Positions 17,657 through 26,644 of a DNA stretch of 48,414 nt are shown piece after piece. The notes under the pieces are model-generated. The model did not search any database. It was not told where the DNA came from and was given only the letters and a program-made list of their open reading frames with translations. The position numbers were made by a program, and so were the translations under genes. The stretch comes from Candidatus Eisenbergiella pullistercoris (GTDB lineage Bacteria > Bacillota > Clostridia > Lachnospirales > Lachnospiraceae), in the NCBI GenBank assembly GCA_019115665.1, contig DXDD01000145.1, positions 1 to 48,414 on the forward strand. Reading direction: 5' to 3'. Each line of letters opens with the position of its first letter. Position 1 is the first letter of the stretch.

Positions 17657-18493
17657 ATGGCAAAATCTGTATCGGACCGGGTGCTGGCGACCCCCTCCGC
17701 TCACGCAAGAGCCCGTTACCTTTACGTCCAGGAGATCGGCACCCTGACCTCCATGGAACCCCATATCAGCTCCCGCGAGAACCTGAGCTCCTATCTCTTC
17801 CTGACGGTGCGCCGGGGCGAAGGCTATCTGACCTACCGGGGGAAACGGCATTTCATCAAGACCGGCGACTGCGTCTACATCAACTGCCGCAACCAGTACG
17901 CCCATGAAAGCACGGCGGAGCATCCCTGGACGCTGATGTGGGTGCATTTCAACGGAAACGGGGCGGACGATTTCTATCAGACCTACCAGGAGCAGGAGCG
18001 CGGCTCCATTTTCCATCCGCCGGATCCGGCTCCCTTTACGGACAGTTTGACCGCTCTGTACAGTCTGATGCATGAAAAGCCTTCCCTGATGGAGCTGTAC
18101 GCCCACCGCTATCTGACGGACCTGATCACCCTCTGCTTTACGGGAGGGCGTCCGGAAGCCGGGCAGGAGGATTCCGTCTCTCCCAAGCTGCTTTCCGTCC
18201 GGCAGTATCTGGAAGAGCATTACATGGAAAAAATCACTCTGGAGGAGCTGTCCTCGCGCTTTTTTATCAGCAAATATCACCTCTCCAGAGAATATAAAAA
18301 GCATTACGGCATCACCATCGGAAATGACCTGACCGCGCGAAGGCTGTCCCACGCCAAATCGCTCCTGCGCTTTTCGGACGGCTCCATCGAAGGGATCGCC
18401 GCCGCCTGCGGCTTTTCCGATGCAGGCTACTTCATCAAGGTCTTCCGGAGGTCGGAGGGAATGACCCCTCTGGAATACCGCCGGAAATGGTAA
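17657..18493 (+). CDS. AraC family transcriptional regulator
   Basis: Cupin-like N-term; ITLEELSSRFFISKYHLSREYKKHYGITIGNDLTARRLSHAKSLLRFSDGSIEGIAAACGFSDAGYFIKVFRRSEGMTPLEYRRKW. Confidence 0.95.
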   Translation: MAKSVSDRVLATPSAHARARYLYVQEIGTLTSMEPHISSRENLSSYLFLTVRRGEGYLTYRGKRHFIKTGDCVYINCRNQYAHESTAEHPWTLMWVHFNGNGADDFYQTYQEQERGSIFHPPDPAPFTDSLTALYSLMHEKPSLMELYAHRYLTDLITLCFTGGRPEAGQEDSVSPKLLSVRQYLEEHYMEKITLEELSSRFFISKYHLSREYKKHYGITIGNDLTARRLSHAKSLLRFSDGSIEGIAAACGFSDAGYFIKVFRRSEGMTPLEYRRKW

Positions 18494-18568
18494 ACTGCAG
18501 GAAATGGCAAAACGACGGAAAACGGCGGCCTTCTGCCCGCTAAAGGACCGCCGGGAAAGGAAGCTTTC

Positions 18569-20386
18569 ATGACTGGAAAAAGAAATCTGTGGAAAGTCGC
18601 CGCCGCGCTGGAGGCCTGGTTTTCCTCCTTCGCCCTCATCCGCGTCTGCGGGCTGGAAACGACCGGCATCTTTTCCCTCGTTTTCTTCTTTTTCTGCTTC
18701 CAGATCTTTCTTCTGGGAGCCGGCAGGGAACGGGAGGATCTCCTGACAAGGGACGGACACAGACTGGTGCTCTCCCTTTCCGCCGCAAAACGGCGGAAGG
18801 CTTCCGCAGCCCTCGGTCTGTTCTTTGCGCTCCTCTGCCCTGCATGCGAACGGGAAACGCTTACCGAAGGGCTGACCAGCCCTCTGTTTCAGGCCGTCAG
18901 CCTTCTGTTCTGCGCGGCCGGCTTCTTTTTTCTGTTTTTCCGGGGGCTCAGACTGCTCTTTTTTTATCTGGAAAAGCGGACGAAGCGCATCCTCGGCCTG
19001 AGAAATCCCAGCCTTCAGGATCAGAAGCTTCCCCGGCAGATGAAGCTTCTGATTCCGCTGATCCTGCTGTGCTGCTGGCTTCCCTGGTTTCTCTATCAGT
19101 TTCCCGGCGTCATGACGCCGGACAGCCTCAGCCAGTACAGTCAGGCCATGGGGCTTTCGCCCGGCAGCGATCATCATCCCTTTGCGCATACCCTGCTCAT
19201 CCGGCTGCTCCTTTCTCTGGGAACGGCGCTCTTTCACAATGTCTATGCGGCCATCGCCTGCTATACCGCCTTTCAGATGCTCCTGATGGCGGCGATCCTG
19301 TGCTATTGCCTGTGCATCCTGTACCGGTACGGCGCGGGCAAGAAGCTGTGCTTCCTTTTTCTGCTCTTCTACGCCTGCGTTCCCTATAACGGGAACTTCG
19401 CCGTGACGATGTGGAAGGACGTACTGTTTTCCGGCTTTCTGCTCCTGTTCGGCCTTTTTGTCTATCAGCTGCTCCACCTGTATTCTTCCGGAGAACGGCT
19501 GAAAAGAAAGCCGGGGCTTCTGATCCCGCTCCTGCTTTCCGGCCTGCTGGTCTGCCTTTTCCGTTCCAACGGCCTGTATCTGTTCCTGCTCACCCTTCCC
19601 TTTCTGGTACTCGGCCTGCGGCGGGAATGGAAGCTCCTGCTTCCGGGGCTGCTCCTTACGGCGGCGCTTGCCCTGTGCATCAAGGGGCCTGTCTATGACG
19701 CCCTCGGCGTGGCGAAGCCCGCCTTTTCCGAATCCCTCTCCATCCCCGCCCAGCAGATCGCCCGGGTGGTATATGAAGGGAGGGAGCTTACGCAGGAGCA
19801 GATCGATCTGCTGGATCGGACCGTGGACTACGATTCCATCGCGGCGTATTACCAGCCGGAGCTTTCCGATCCCGTCAAGGCTCTGATCCAGTACGGCGAT
19901 CCGGAATATCTGGACGCCCATAAGGGCGAATATCTGAAGCTGTGGCTCCGGCTCGGCCTGCGCTACCCTGCGGATTACTGGAACGCCTTCGTGGATCAGA
20001 CCCACGGCTACTGGTACCCCGGAAATCCGGGGCTTACCGTCAATGAAAGCATCTCCCCCAACGACCTGGGACTTTCCGGCCAGTCCGTTCTGGCAGGAAC
20101 GCCGGCCTGGAAGATCGCGGAGATCCTGAACAAGCTTTATACCATCTTTCCGCTTTACGGCCTTCTTTACAGCATCGGCTTTTTCACCTGGGCCGCCGTT
20201 TTCTGGTGCGCGAACTGCGCGCTGAACGGCAGGAAGAGAAACTGCCTCCTGTTCGTTCCGTTTTTTGCCCTGATCCTGACCCTCTGCCTGGCTACGCCCG
20301 TGGCCGCGGACCTGCGCTACGGCTACCCGCTGATCCTCTCCATGCCGCTGCTTCTGTGCGCCGGGCTGGAGGTTCCGATCAAATAG
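18569..20386 (+). CDS. Polytopic membrane protein, DUF6020-like
   Basis: Many TMs; LYQFPGVMTPDSLSQYSQAMGLSPGSDHHPFAHTLLIRLLLSLG and VTMWKDVLFSGFLLLFGLFVYQL. Confidence 0.75.
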   Translation: MTGKRNLWKVAAALEAWFSSFALIRVCGLETTGIFSLVFFFFCFQIFLLGAGREREDLLTRDGHRLVLSLSAAKRRKASAALGLFFALLCPACERETLTEGLTSPLFQAVSLLFCAAGFFFLFFRGLRLLFFYLEKRTKRILGLRNPSLQDQKLPRQMKLLIPLILLCCWLPWFLYQFPGVMTPDSLSQYSQAMGLSPGSDHHPFAHTLLIRLLLSLGTALFHNVYAAIACYTAFQMLLMAAILCYCLCILYRYGAGKKLCFLFLLFYACVPYNGNFAVTMWKDVLFSGFLLLFGLFVYQLLHLYSSGERLKRKPGLLIPLLLSGLLVCLFRSNGLYLFLLTLPFLVLGLRREWKLLLPGLLLTAALALCIKGPVYDALGVAKPAFSESLSIPAQQIARVVYEGRELTQEQIDLLDRTVDYDSIAAYYQPELSDPVKALIQYGDPEYLDAHKGEYLKLWLRLGLRYPADYWNAFVDQTHGYWYPGNPGLTVNESISPNDLGLSGQSVLAGTPAWKIAEILNKLYTIFPLYGLLYSIGFFTWAAVFWCANCALNGRKRNCLLFVPFFALILTLCLATPVAADLRYGYPLILSMPLLLCAGLEVPIK

Positions 20387-20420
20387 AAATCTCTCTTCCC
20401 CTGTCCGGCCGCGCGGCGCA

Positions 20421-20465
20421 AAACGGCGGCGTCCGGGAAAAATGCTCCCCCGGACGCCGCCGTTT
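20421..20465. terminator. Bidirectional intrinsic terminator
   Basis: Perfect 17-bp stem AAACGGCGGCGTCCGGG / CCCGGACGCCGCCGTTT, 11-nt loop, between convergent genes. Confidence 0.85.
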
Positions 20466-20507
20466 CTCGGGCCGTTTCTCTCAGAACAATACGCGCAGGC
20501 CGTTTTC

Positions 20508-21359
20508 TCAGCCCAGCTCTTTTTTCATATATTCCGCGATCGCGTCGTGCCAGTCCGCGAACATGAAATCCGTGGTCAGCTTGAACATCCGGTTTTCCAG
20601 AATGCTGTAGGCCGGACGCGGAGCAGGCGCGCCGTATTCTTCGGTGGTCACGTCCACAATCTGCGTTTTCTTTCCCGCCAGCTGCAGCACCTGTCTGGCA
20701 AAGTCCGCCCAGCAGCAGCTTCCCTCGCAGGTGGCGTGGAACAGTCCGTAATTCTCCGTGAACAGCAGCGCGTCGATGGCCTTCGCCAGCTCGGAAGCGC
20801 TGGTCGGAGAACCCACCTGATCGTTCACCACCGTGATTTTGTCATGCGTCTCGGAAAGCCGGAGCATGGTCCTGGCGAAATTCTTTCCATCCCCGTACAG
20901 CCATGCCGTGCGCAGGATGAAATAACGGTCCGCGAAGTCCTTCACGAAATTTTCTCCCGCAAGCTTGGTGCTTCCGTACGCGCTCTGAGGATCCACCGCA
21001 TCCGTCTCCACATAGGGCATTTCCCTGTTTTTCCCGTCAAATACATAATCCGTGGAAATATGCACCAGCTTCGCCCCCGTTTCCCGTGAAGCGATGGCCA
21101 GGTTTCTCGCGCCGATGGCGTTGATCTTAAAAGCGTTGTCATAATCGGTTTCGCATTTATCCACATTCGTATGGGCCGCACAGTTGATGATGGCATAGGG
21201 CTGCACCTGTCTGGCCAGCTCCATCACGCTGTCGATCCTCGTGATGTCCAGCTCTCCCACATCCGTATTCACAAGGCTCAGATCCTCTCTGCCCTGATAA
21301 AGCTGGTTCACCGCCCGTCCCAGCTGTCCGTTGCATCCGGTCACAATGATTTTCTTCAT
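20508..21359 (-). CDS. rfbD: SDR family sugar reductase, dTDP-4-dehydrorhamnose reductase-like
   Basis: MKKIIVTGCNGQLGRAVNQLYQG...CAAHTNVDKCETDYDNAFKINAIGARNLAIASRETGAKLVHISTDYVFDG...PQSAYGSTKLAGE. Confidence 0.9.
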   Translation of the reverse strand: MKKIIVTGCNGQLGRAVNQLYQGREDLSLVNTDVGELDITRIDSVMELARQVQPYAIINCAAHTNVDKCETDYDNAFKINAIGARNLAIASRETGAKLVHISTDYVFDGKNREMPYVETDAVDPQSAYGSTKLAGENFVKDFADRYFILRTAWLYGDGKNFARTMLRLSETHDKITVVNDQVGSPTSASELAKAIDALLFTENYGLFHATCEGSCCWADFARQVLQLAGKKTQIVDVTTEEYGAPAPRPAYSILENRMFKLTTDFMFADWHDAIAEYMKKELG

Positions 21360-21637
21360 GGCTTCCTCCGTCTCACGCTCCTGAAATTTTCCGCGGCAGA
21401 AACAGTTCTCCATCCGCAGGATTTTTGACGTTTCCCCGCCTTCCGGCAGGCTCTGCTTTATTCTATCACACCTTCTGACGCTTTGCCATGAAATTTTCAG
21501 CCCAGGGGGCGGACGGCGTCCGCGTATGATTACGGTTCGCTCCCTGCCATTCGCAAACCCGCGCTTCGCGCTTTCTCCGGCTTCCAAATCTTAATTTTTC
21601 TTAATTTTCTGCAAATCCACATTTTCCATAGTGACAA

Positions 21638-21660
21638 CCGCCCTTTCGGTAGACTATAAT
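21638..21660 (+). promoter_or_regulatory. Candidate promoter (-10 TATAAT) of the DUF3048 lipoprotein gene
   Basis: TGACAA - 17 bp - TATAAT, followed by a leader of about 110 nt; coordinates approximate. Confidence 0.5.
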
Positions 21661-21770
21661 AGAAAACAGCGTCGGCGGCCAGAGCCGCCTTAGCATCTGC
21701 AGCGGTCCGTTTTTCTGCGCTGTTTTTGCCCGCCGGTGCGGACCGATTTTCAGGAAAGAGAGGTATACAG

Positions 21771-22925
21771 ATGAAAAAACTGAGCGTAATGCTTTTGCTT
21801 GGCCTTTCCGCCGTCATGCTCCTTGCCGGCTGCGGGAAAAAGGAAACCGTTCCGGAGGAGGTTCCGTCCATAACCGGCGAGACCATTCCGGAAAGCGTCC
21901 CCGCCGAGACGGAGACGGAAACGGAAACAGCGGCGGAGGACGTTCCGCCCCAGGAGGGCATGGTGCGCAGCACTCTGACCAACGAATGGATCGACGGCGC
22001 GATCGCCGACCAGCGGCCCATCGCGGTCATGGTTCCCAACGATTCTCCCGCCCTTCCCCATTACAGCCTTTCCCGGGCCGATATTCTGTATGAATGCCAG
22101 GTGGAAGGAAACATCACCCGTCTGATGGCGGTGTTCAAGGACTGGGACAGAGAGGATATGACCAGGATCGGGAATGTGAGAAGCCTGCGCGATTATTATG
22201 CCTACTGGTCCTTTGAGTGGGATGCCATTCTTTTCCACTACGGCGGTCCCTATTACATTGAGGACGTGGTGGAGAAGAGCAGCACGGAAAATGTCACCGG
22301 AGCCGGCTACGGCGAATCCGGCAAAAAAGGACTCTTTGACGGCGCCTATTTCCGCTCCAACGACAGAAAGGCTCCCCAGAACGCCTATCTGAGCGCGGAG
22401 GGAGTGAATAAAGCCATCGAGCACTTCGGCTACTCCAAAACCTACCGGGAGGATTATTACAATCCGGACCACTTTAAATTTGCGTCCGAGTCCTCGCCGA
22501 ATACCCTGGAGCAGTACGAGAATTCCTTCGCCGTGAAGAAGATCGATATGTCCGCCTGCTATCCGATCTCCGACACCTATTTTGAATACAATGAAGAGGA
22601 CGGGCTGTTCTACCGCTACGAATACGGCGAGCCTCATGTGGACGCCGCCTTCGACAATCAGCAGCTTGCCTTCAAAAACGTTCTGGTTCAGTTCGCCTAT
22701 TATGAGCAGCGGGACGACAACGGCTACCTGGCCTTCCAGGTACACGACGATACCAAGGACGGCTACTTCTTCACCAACGGCCGCGGCATCCATGTTACCT
22801 GGGAGAAGACCGCGGACTACGAGCCCACCAGATACTATGACGACAATGGAAATGAAATCGAACTCAACACCGGAAAGACCATGATCTGCATCGTGGAGGA
22901 CGGGGACGAGTTCGGGTATGACTGA
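21771..22925 (+). CDS. DUF3048 domain-containing lipoprotein (YerB-like)
   Basis: Lipobox MLLAGCG; RPIAVMVPNDSPALPHYSLSRADILYECQVEGNITRLMAVFKDWDREDMTRIGNVRSLRDYYAYWSFEWDAILFHYGG. Confidence 0.9.
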   Translation: MKKLSVMLLLGLSAVMLLAGCGKKETVPEEVPSITGETIPESVPAETETETETAAEDVPPQEGMVRSTLTNEWIDGAIADQRPIAVMVPNDSPALPHYSLSRADILYECQVEGNITRLMAVFKDWDREDMTRIGNVRSLRDYYAYWSFEWDAILFHYGGPYYIEDVVEKSSTENVTGAGYGESGKKGLFDGAYFRSNDRKAPQNAYLSAEGVNKAIEHFGYSKTYREDYYNPDHFKFASESSPNTLEQYENSFAVKKIDMSACYPISDTYFEYNEEDGLFYRYEYGEPHVDAAFDNQQLAFKNVLVQFAYYEQRDDNGYLAFQVHDDTKDGYFFTNGRGIHVTWEKTADYEPTRYYDDNGNEIELNTGKTMICIVEDGDEFGYD

Positions 22926-22988
22926 ACGGATATGACGGAACAGGGACGACCGGACAGATAATGACCGGCGAAACGCTTTACGCAGAAT

Positions 22989-23030
22989 GGGGCTGTCAGG
23001 CGCCGTATGATCACGGCGCCTGGCAGCCCC
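22989..23030. terminator. Bidirectional intrinsic terminator
   Basis: GGGGCTGTCAGGCGCCGT-ATGATC-ACGGCGCCTGGCAGCCCC between convergent genes. Confidence 0.85.
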
Positions 23031-23111
23031 TCTTTTCTCCGGCCGTGCCGGACAGGCTCCTGCCCATCCGGCTGCCCCACATATATGCCTCAGCATTTTT
23101 CATCCGATCTT

Positions 23112-24794
23112 TCAAGCCTTCCCGCCCAGCTCCAGCCTGTTCACCGCCGAGAAGATCGCTCTGACGGAAGCGCGCGTGATGTTGGAGCTCACGCCTACGC
23201 CGTAGGTCACGCGGCCGGTATCCGCATCCAACAGGTGGATGTAGGCCGCCGCCTGAGAGCCCGCGCCGCTCTGAAGGGCGTGCTCCTCGTAATCGAGGAT
23301 CTTGGTCCGCACGCCAAGCTCCATCTGCAGTCCTCTCTGCACCGCGTCGATGGGACCGTTGCCCACCGCGACAAAGGTCTTTTCCTTTCCGTGATCCGTA
23401 TAAAGGACCGTAACCTTCGTATCGAAATCGGAGCTGGTCTCTCCGGTCAGGTCGTCGATCTTCAGTCTGCGGAAATGGATGGGCTCCTTTTTGTCCAGGT
23501 ATTCCTTCCGGAACGCGTCCATGATCTGATCCGGAGACACCTCTCCCTGCTTTTCGGAAATGGCCTGGATCACATTGGCAAATTCCCGGTGCATGGCCTT
23601 CGGCAGCTTGAAGCCGAAATAGGTATCCATGATGAACGCCACGCCGCCCTTTCCGGACTGAGAGTTGATGCGGACGATGGGCTCGTATTCCCTTCCGATA
23701 TCCGCCGGATCGATGGGCAGATAGGGCACCTGCCAGATCTCCGACTTCCTCTCCTGCATGGCGTGTACGCCCTTGTTGATCGCGTCCTGATGGGAGCCGG
23801 AGAATGCGGTGAACACCAGCTTGCCCGCGTAAGGATGTCTGGCGTCGATGGGCATCTTGCAGCATCTTTCATAAATCTCGATGATATCATTGATATGCTC
23901 GATATTCAGCTGCGGATCGATCCCCTGAGAAAACATATTGTAGGCGATGGTGAGCACATCCACATTTCCGGTACGTTCGCCGTTTCCAAAGAGGGTTCCC
24001 TCCACGCGCTCCGCCCCCGCCAGAAGCGCAAGCTCCGCGCTCGCCACGCCGGTTCCGCGGTCATTATGGGGATGCACGCTCAGGATGATGCTTTCCCGGT
24101 TTTTAAAGTGTCTGTTCATCCATTCGATCTGATCCGCATATACATTGGGGGTATTCATTTCCACCGTGGAAGGAAGGTTAATGATCATGGGATCCTCCTT
24201 CGTCGGCCCCCAGGTCTCCTGGACGGCGGTGCAGATCTCCAGCGCGAAATCCAGCTCCGTTCCCGTGAAGCTCTCCGGCGAATATTCCAGAATGATCTTT
24301 CCGGGGAATTTTGCCGCCCGCTCCTTCACCATCTTCGTTCCGTTCACGGCGATCTCTATGATCTCTTCCTTCGACGCATGGAAGACCACATCCCTCTGCA
24401 GGGTGGAGGTGGAATTATAGATGTGCACAACGGCCTGCTTACAGCCTTCAATCGCCTCAAAGGTGCGGTCGATCAGCTCTTCCCTGCACTGAGTCAGCAC
24501 CTGAACGCACACATCGTCCGGAATCAGCCTTCTGTCCACCAGCTGCCTGAGAAAATCAAACTCAATCTGGCTCGCCGCGGGAAATCCGATCTCGATCTCC
24601 TTAAATCCCAGCTTGACCAGGTACTGGAACATCTCCACCTTCTCTTCCACGATCATGGGATCGATGAGCGCCTGATTTCCGTCCCGCAGATCCACGCTGC
24701 ACCACACGGGCGCCTTCTCGATTTCCTTATTGGGCCATTCTCTCTCCGGATAATCTACCACCGGATTCTTCCGATATCTCCTGTAATTAAGCAT
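23112..24794 (-). CDS. leuA: 2-isopropylmalate synthase
   Basis: WCSVDLRDGNQALIDPM...VQVLTQCREELIDRTFEAIEGCKQAVVHIYNSTS...LSVHPHNDRGTGVASAELALLAGAERVEGTLFGNGERTGNVD. Confidence 0.97.
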   Translation of the reverse strand: MLNYRRYRKNPVVDYPEREWPNKEIEKAPVWCSVDLRDGNQALIDPMIVEEKVEMFQYLVKLGFKEIEIGFPAASQIEFDFLRQLVDRRLIPDDVCVQVLTQCREELIDRTFEAIEGCKQAVVHIYNSTSTLQRDVVFHASKEEIIEIAVNGTKMVKERAAKFPGKIILEYSPESFTGTELDFALEICTAVQETWGPTKEDPMIINLPSTVEMNTPNVYADQIEWMNRHFKNRESIILSVHPHNDRGTGVASAELALLAGAERVEGTLFGNGERTGNVDVLTIAYNMFSQGIDPQLNIEHINDIIEIYERCCKMPIDARHPYAGKLVFTAFSGSHQDAINKGVHAMQERKSEIWQVPYLPIDPADIGREYEPIVRINSQSGKGGVAFIMDTYFGFKLPKAMHREFANVIQAISEKQGEVSPDQIMDAFRKEYLDKKEPIHFRRLKIDDLTGETSSDFDTKVTVLYTDHGKEKTFVAVGNGPIDAVQRGLQMELGVRTKILDYEEHALQSGAGSQAAAYIHLLDADTGRVTYGVGVSSNITRASVRAIFSAVNRLELGGKA

Positions 24795-24824
24795 TTCTTT
24801 TCTTTCCTTTCCAAATAAAGCCTG

Positions 24825-24862
24825 AAAAAACGGGCTGTCCGGCGTTCCCGTCCGGCAGCCCG
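24825..24862 (-). terminator. Intrinsic terminator between HPr and leuA
   Basis: Minus strand CGGGCTGCCGGACGGGAACGCCGGACAGCCCG followed by TTTTTT. Confidence 0.85.
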
Positions 24863-24872
24863 TCGCATCTTC

Positions 24873-25136
24873 CTATTCCCCGAGGCCGCTTTCGATCGCG
24901 CTGACAAGAGCCTTCAGCGCTTCCTCCTCGTCCGCTCCTTCGCAGGTAAGCTCTATCTCGTCTCCGCACTTCACACATGCTCCCAGTACGCTCAGAACGC
25001 TTTTAGCGTTCGCCGTATTATCCCGGAATGTAAATGTGATCAATGATTTAAACTGCATGGCCTCCTTGCAAAGATTGCCCGCCGGCCTTAAATGAAGCCC
25101 GGTCGGGTTCTTGATTACTACCTTCTGGCTTACCAT
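24873..25136 (-). CDS. ptsH: HPr family phosphocarrier protein
   Basis: MVSQKVVIKNPTGLHLRPAGNLCKEAMQFKSLITF...NAKSVLSVLGACVKCGDEIELTCEG. Confidence 0.95.
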   Translation of the reverse strand: MVSQKVVIKNPTGLHLRPAGNLCKEAMQFKSLITFTFRDNTANAKSVLSVLGACVKCGDEIELTCEGADEEEALKALVSAIESGLGE

Positions 25137-25223
25137 GACATCAACCTCCTGTTTTCCTGTGCCCGTTCTCAGTCCGAATCTCCGGCATCTCTTTCTCTCT
25201 GTTCGCCCGTTTTCATTAGAATC

Positions 25224-25252
25224 AGTATACCATTATTCCGTGGATATCTCAA
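25224..25252 (-). promoter_or_regulatory. Candidate HPr promoter
   Basis: Minus strand TTGAGA - 17 bp - TATACT immediately downstream of the glmM stop. Confidence 0.65.
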
Positions 25253-25255
25253 GGC

Positions 25256-26605
25256 TTACAGCATGATATTCTGAATCAGGTCAGCGAGCTTTTTCGCCTC
25301 TTTTTCGATCATCTCCTGATCCTTTCCTTCGATCATGACGCGGACTTTGGGCTCCGTTCCGGAAGGGCGGATCAGCACTCTTCCTTCTCCGTCAAATTTC
25401 CGGTTCAGCTCGTCGATCGCTTTGGCGATCTCCGGATACTCCATGTACCGGTCCTTCTTGTGGTTCGGCACCTTCGCGTTGATCAGCGCCTGCGGCATCA
25501 CCGTCATGATCTTCGCCAGCTCGGAAAGGGGCTTTTTCGTATCCACCATGACCTGAAGCAGGTGAAGCGCGGACAGAAGGCCGTCTCCGGTGGTATTTTC
25601 ATCCAGGAAAATGATGTGGCCGGACTGCTCGCCGCCCAGGCTGGCGCCGATCTCCCGCATGCGCTCCAGCACATACCGGTCTCCCACCTTCGTCTGCTCC
25701 ATGTTCAGGTGCTCGCGCTCTCCCATTTTGAAAAAGCCCAGGTTGCTCATCACCGTAGCGACGATCGTATCCTTCTTCAGCTTTCCCTGATCCCGCATGT
25801 GGACGCCCACAATGCCCATGATCTGGTCGCCGTCCACGATCTCTCCTTTTTCGTCCACGGCGAGAAGACGGTCCGCGTCGCCGTCGAAGGCAAGGCCCAC
25901 ATCCGCCTTTTCATACACCACTCTGGCCTGCAGCTCTTCCATATGGGTGGAGCCGCAGTTCGCATTGATATTGGTGCCGTCCGGCATATTATGGATGGGA
26001 ACCACGGCTGCGCCGAGCTCTCTGAGCGCTTCCACAGAGGTGTAATGAGCGGCTCCTTCCGCGCAGTCCACCACGATCTTCATGCCGGTCAGATCCACAG
26101 GTACCGTCTGGACCGCGTGATTGATGTATTCTTCCTTCGCGTCCGTCCGGTATTTGATCTTTCCCACCATGGTTCCGGTAGGGAATTCCACGCCGTGCAT
26201 GCCGTTTCTGATCAGAGCCTCGATCTCATCCTCCAGGCTGTCCGGCAGCTTATATCCGTTTCCGTCAAAAAACTTGATCCCGTTGAACTCCACCGGATTG
26301 TGGGACGCGGAGATCACGACTCCCGCCTCAACCTTGTACTTCTTCGTCAGATAGGCCACCGCCGGAGTAGGAATGACTCCCACGTAAACCGCGTTCGCTC
26401 CCACGCTGCAGATGCCTGCCATCAGCGCGTTTGCCAGCATATCTCCCGAAATCCGGGTGTCGCAGCCCACCATGATCGTGGGACGATGCTCGTTTTCTCT
26501 GGTCAGCACCGTGGCTCCCGCCTGTCCGAGCTGCATCGCAAGAAGGGGCGTCAGCTCTTCATTCGCAACCCCTCTTACGCCGTCTGTTCCAAATAATCTT
26601 GCCAT
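25256..26605 (-). CDS. glmM: Phosphoglucosamine mutase
   Basis: MARLFGTDGVRGVANEELTPLLAMQLGQAG...VVISASHNPVEFNGIKFF...GLAFDGDADRLLAVDEKGEIVDGDQIM. Confidence 0.97.
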   Translation of the reverse strand: MARLFGTDGVRGVANEELTPLLAMQLGQAGATVLTRENEHRPTIMVGCDTRISGDMLANALMAGICSVGANAVYVGVIPTPAVAYLTKKYKVEAGVVISASHNPVEFNGIKFFDGNGYKLPDSLEDEIEALIRNGMHGVEFPTGTMVGKIKYRTDAKEEYINHAVQTVPVDLTGMKIVVDCAEGAAHYTSVEALRELGAAVVPIHNMPDGTNINANCGSTHMEELQARVVYEKADVGLAFDGDADRLLAVDEKGEIVDGDQIMGIVGVHMRDQGKLKKDTIVATVMSNLGFFKMGEREHLNMEQTKVGDRYVLERMREIGASLGGEQSGHIIFLDENTTGDGLLSALHLLQVMVDTKKPLSELAKIMTVMPQALINAKVPNHKKDRYMEYPEIAKAIDELNRKFDGEGRVLIRPSGTEPKVRVMIEGKDQEMIEKEAKKLADLIQNIML

Positions 26606-26644
26606 ATTTTCAATCCTTTCCTGCTGCCATCAAGATGCAGTATT

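Noticed and set aside
17543-20005. 820-aa minus-strand ORF antisense to the AraC and DUF6020-like genes
   Set aside because: The sense strand has clear AraC HTH and TM-protein signatures plus promoter and RBS; the antisense is Gln/Glu/Arg/Gly-rich without domain signal.
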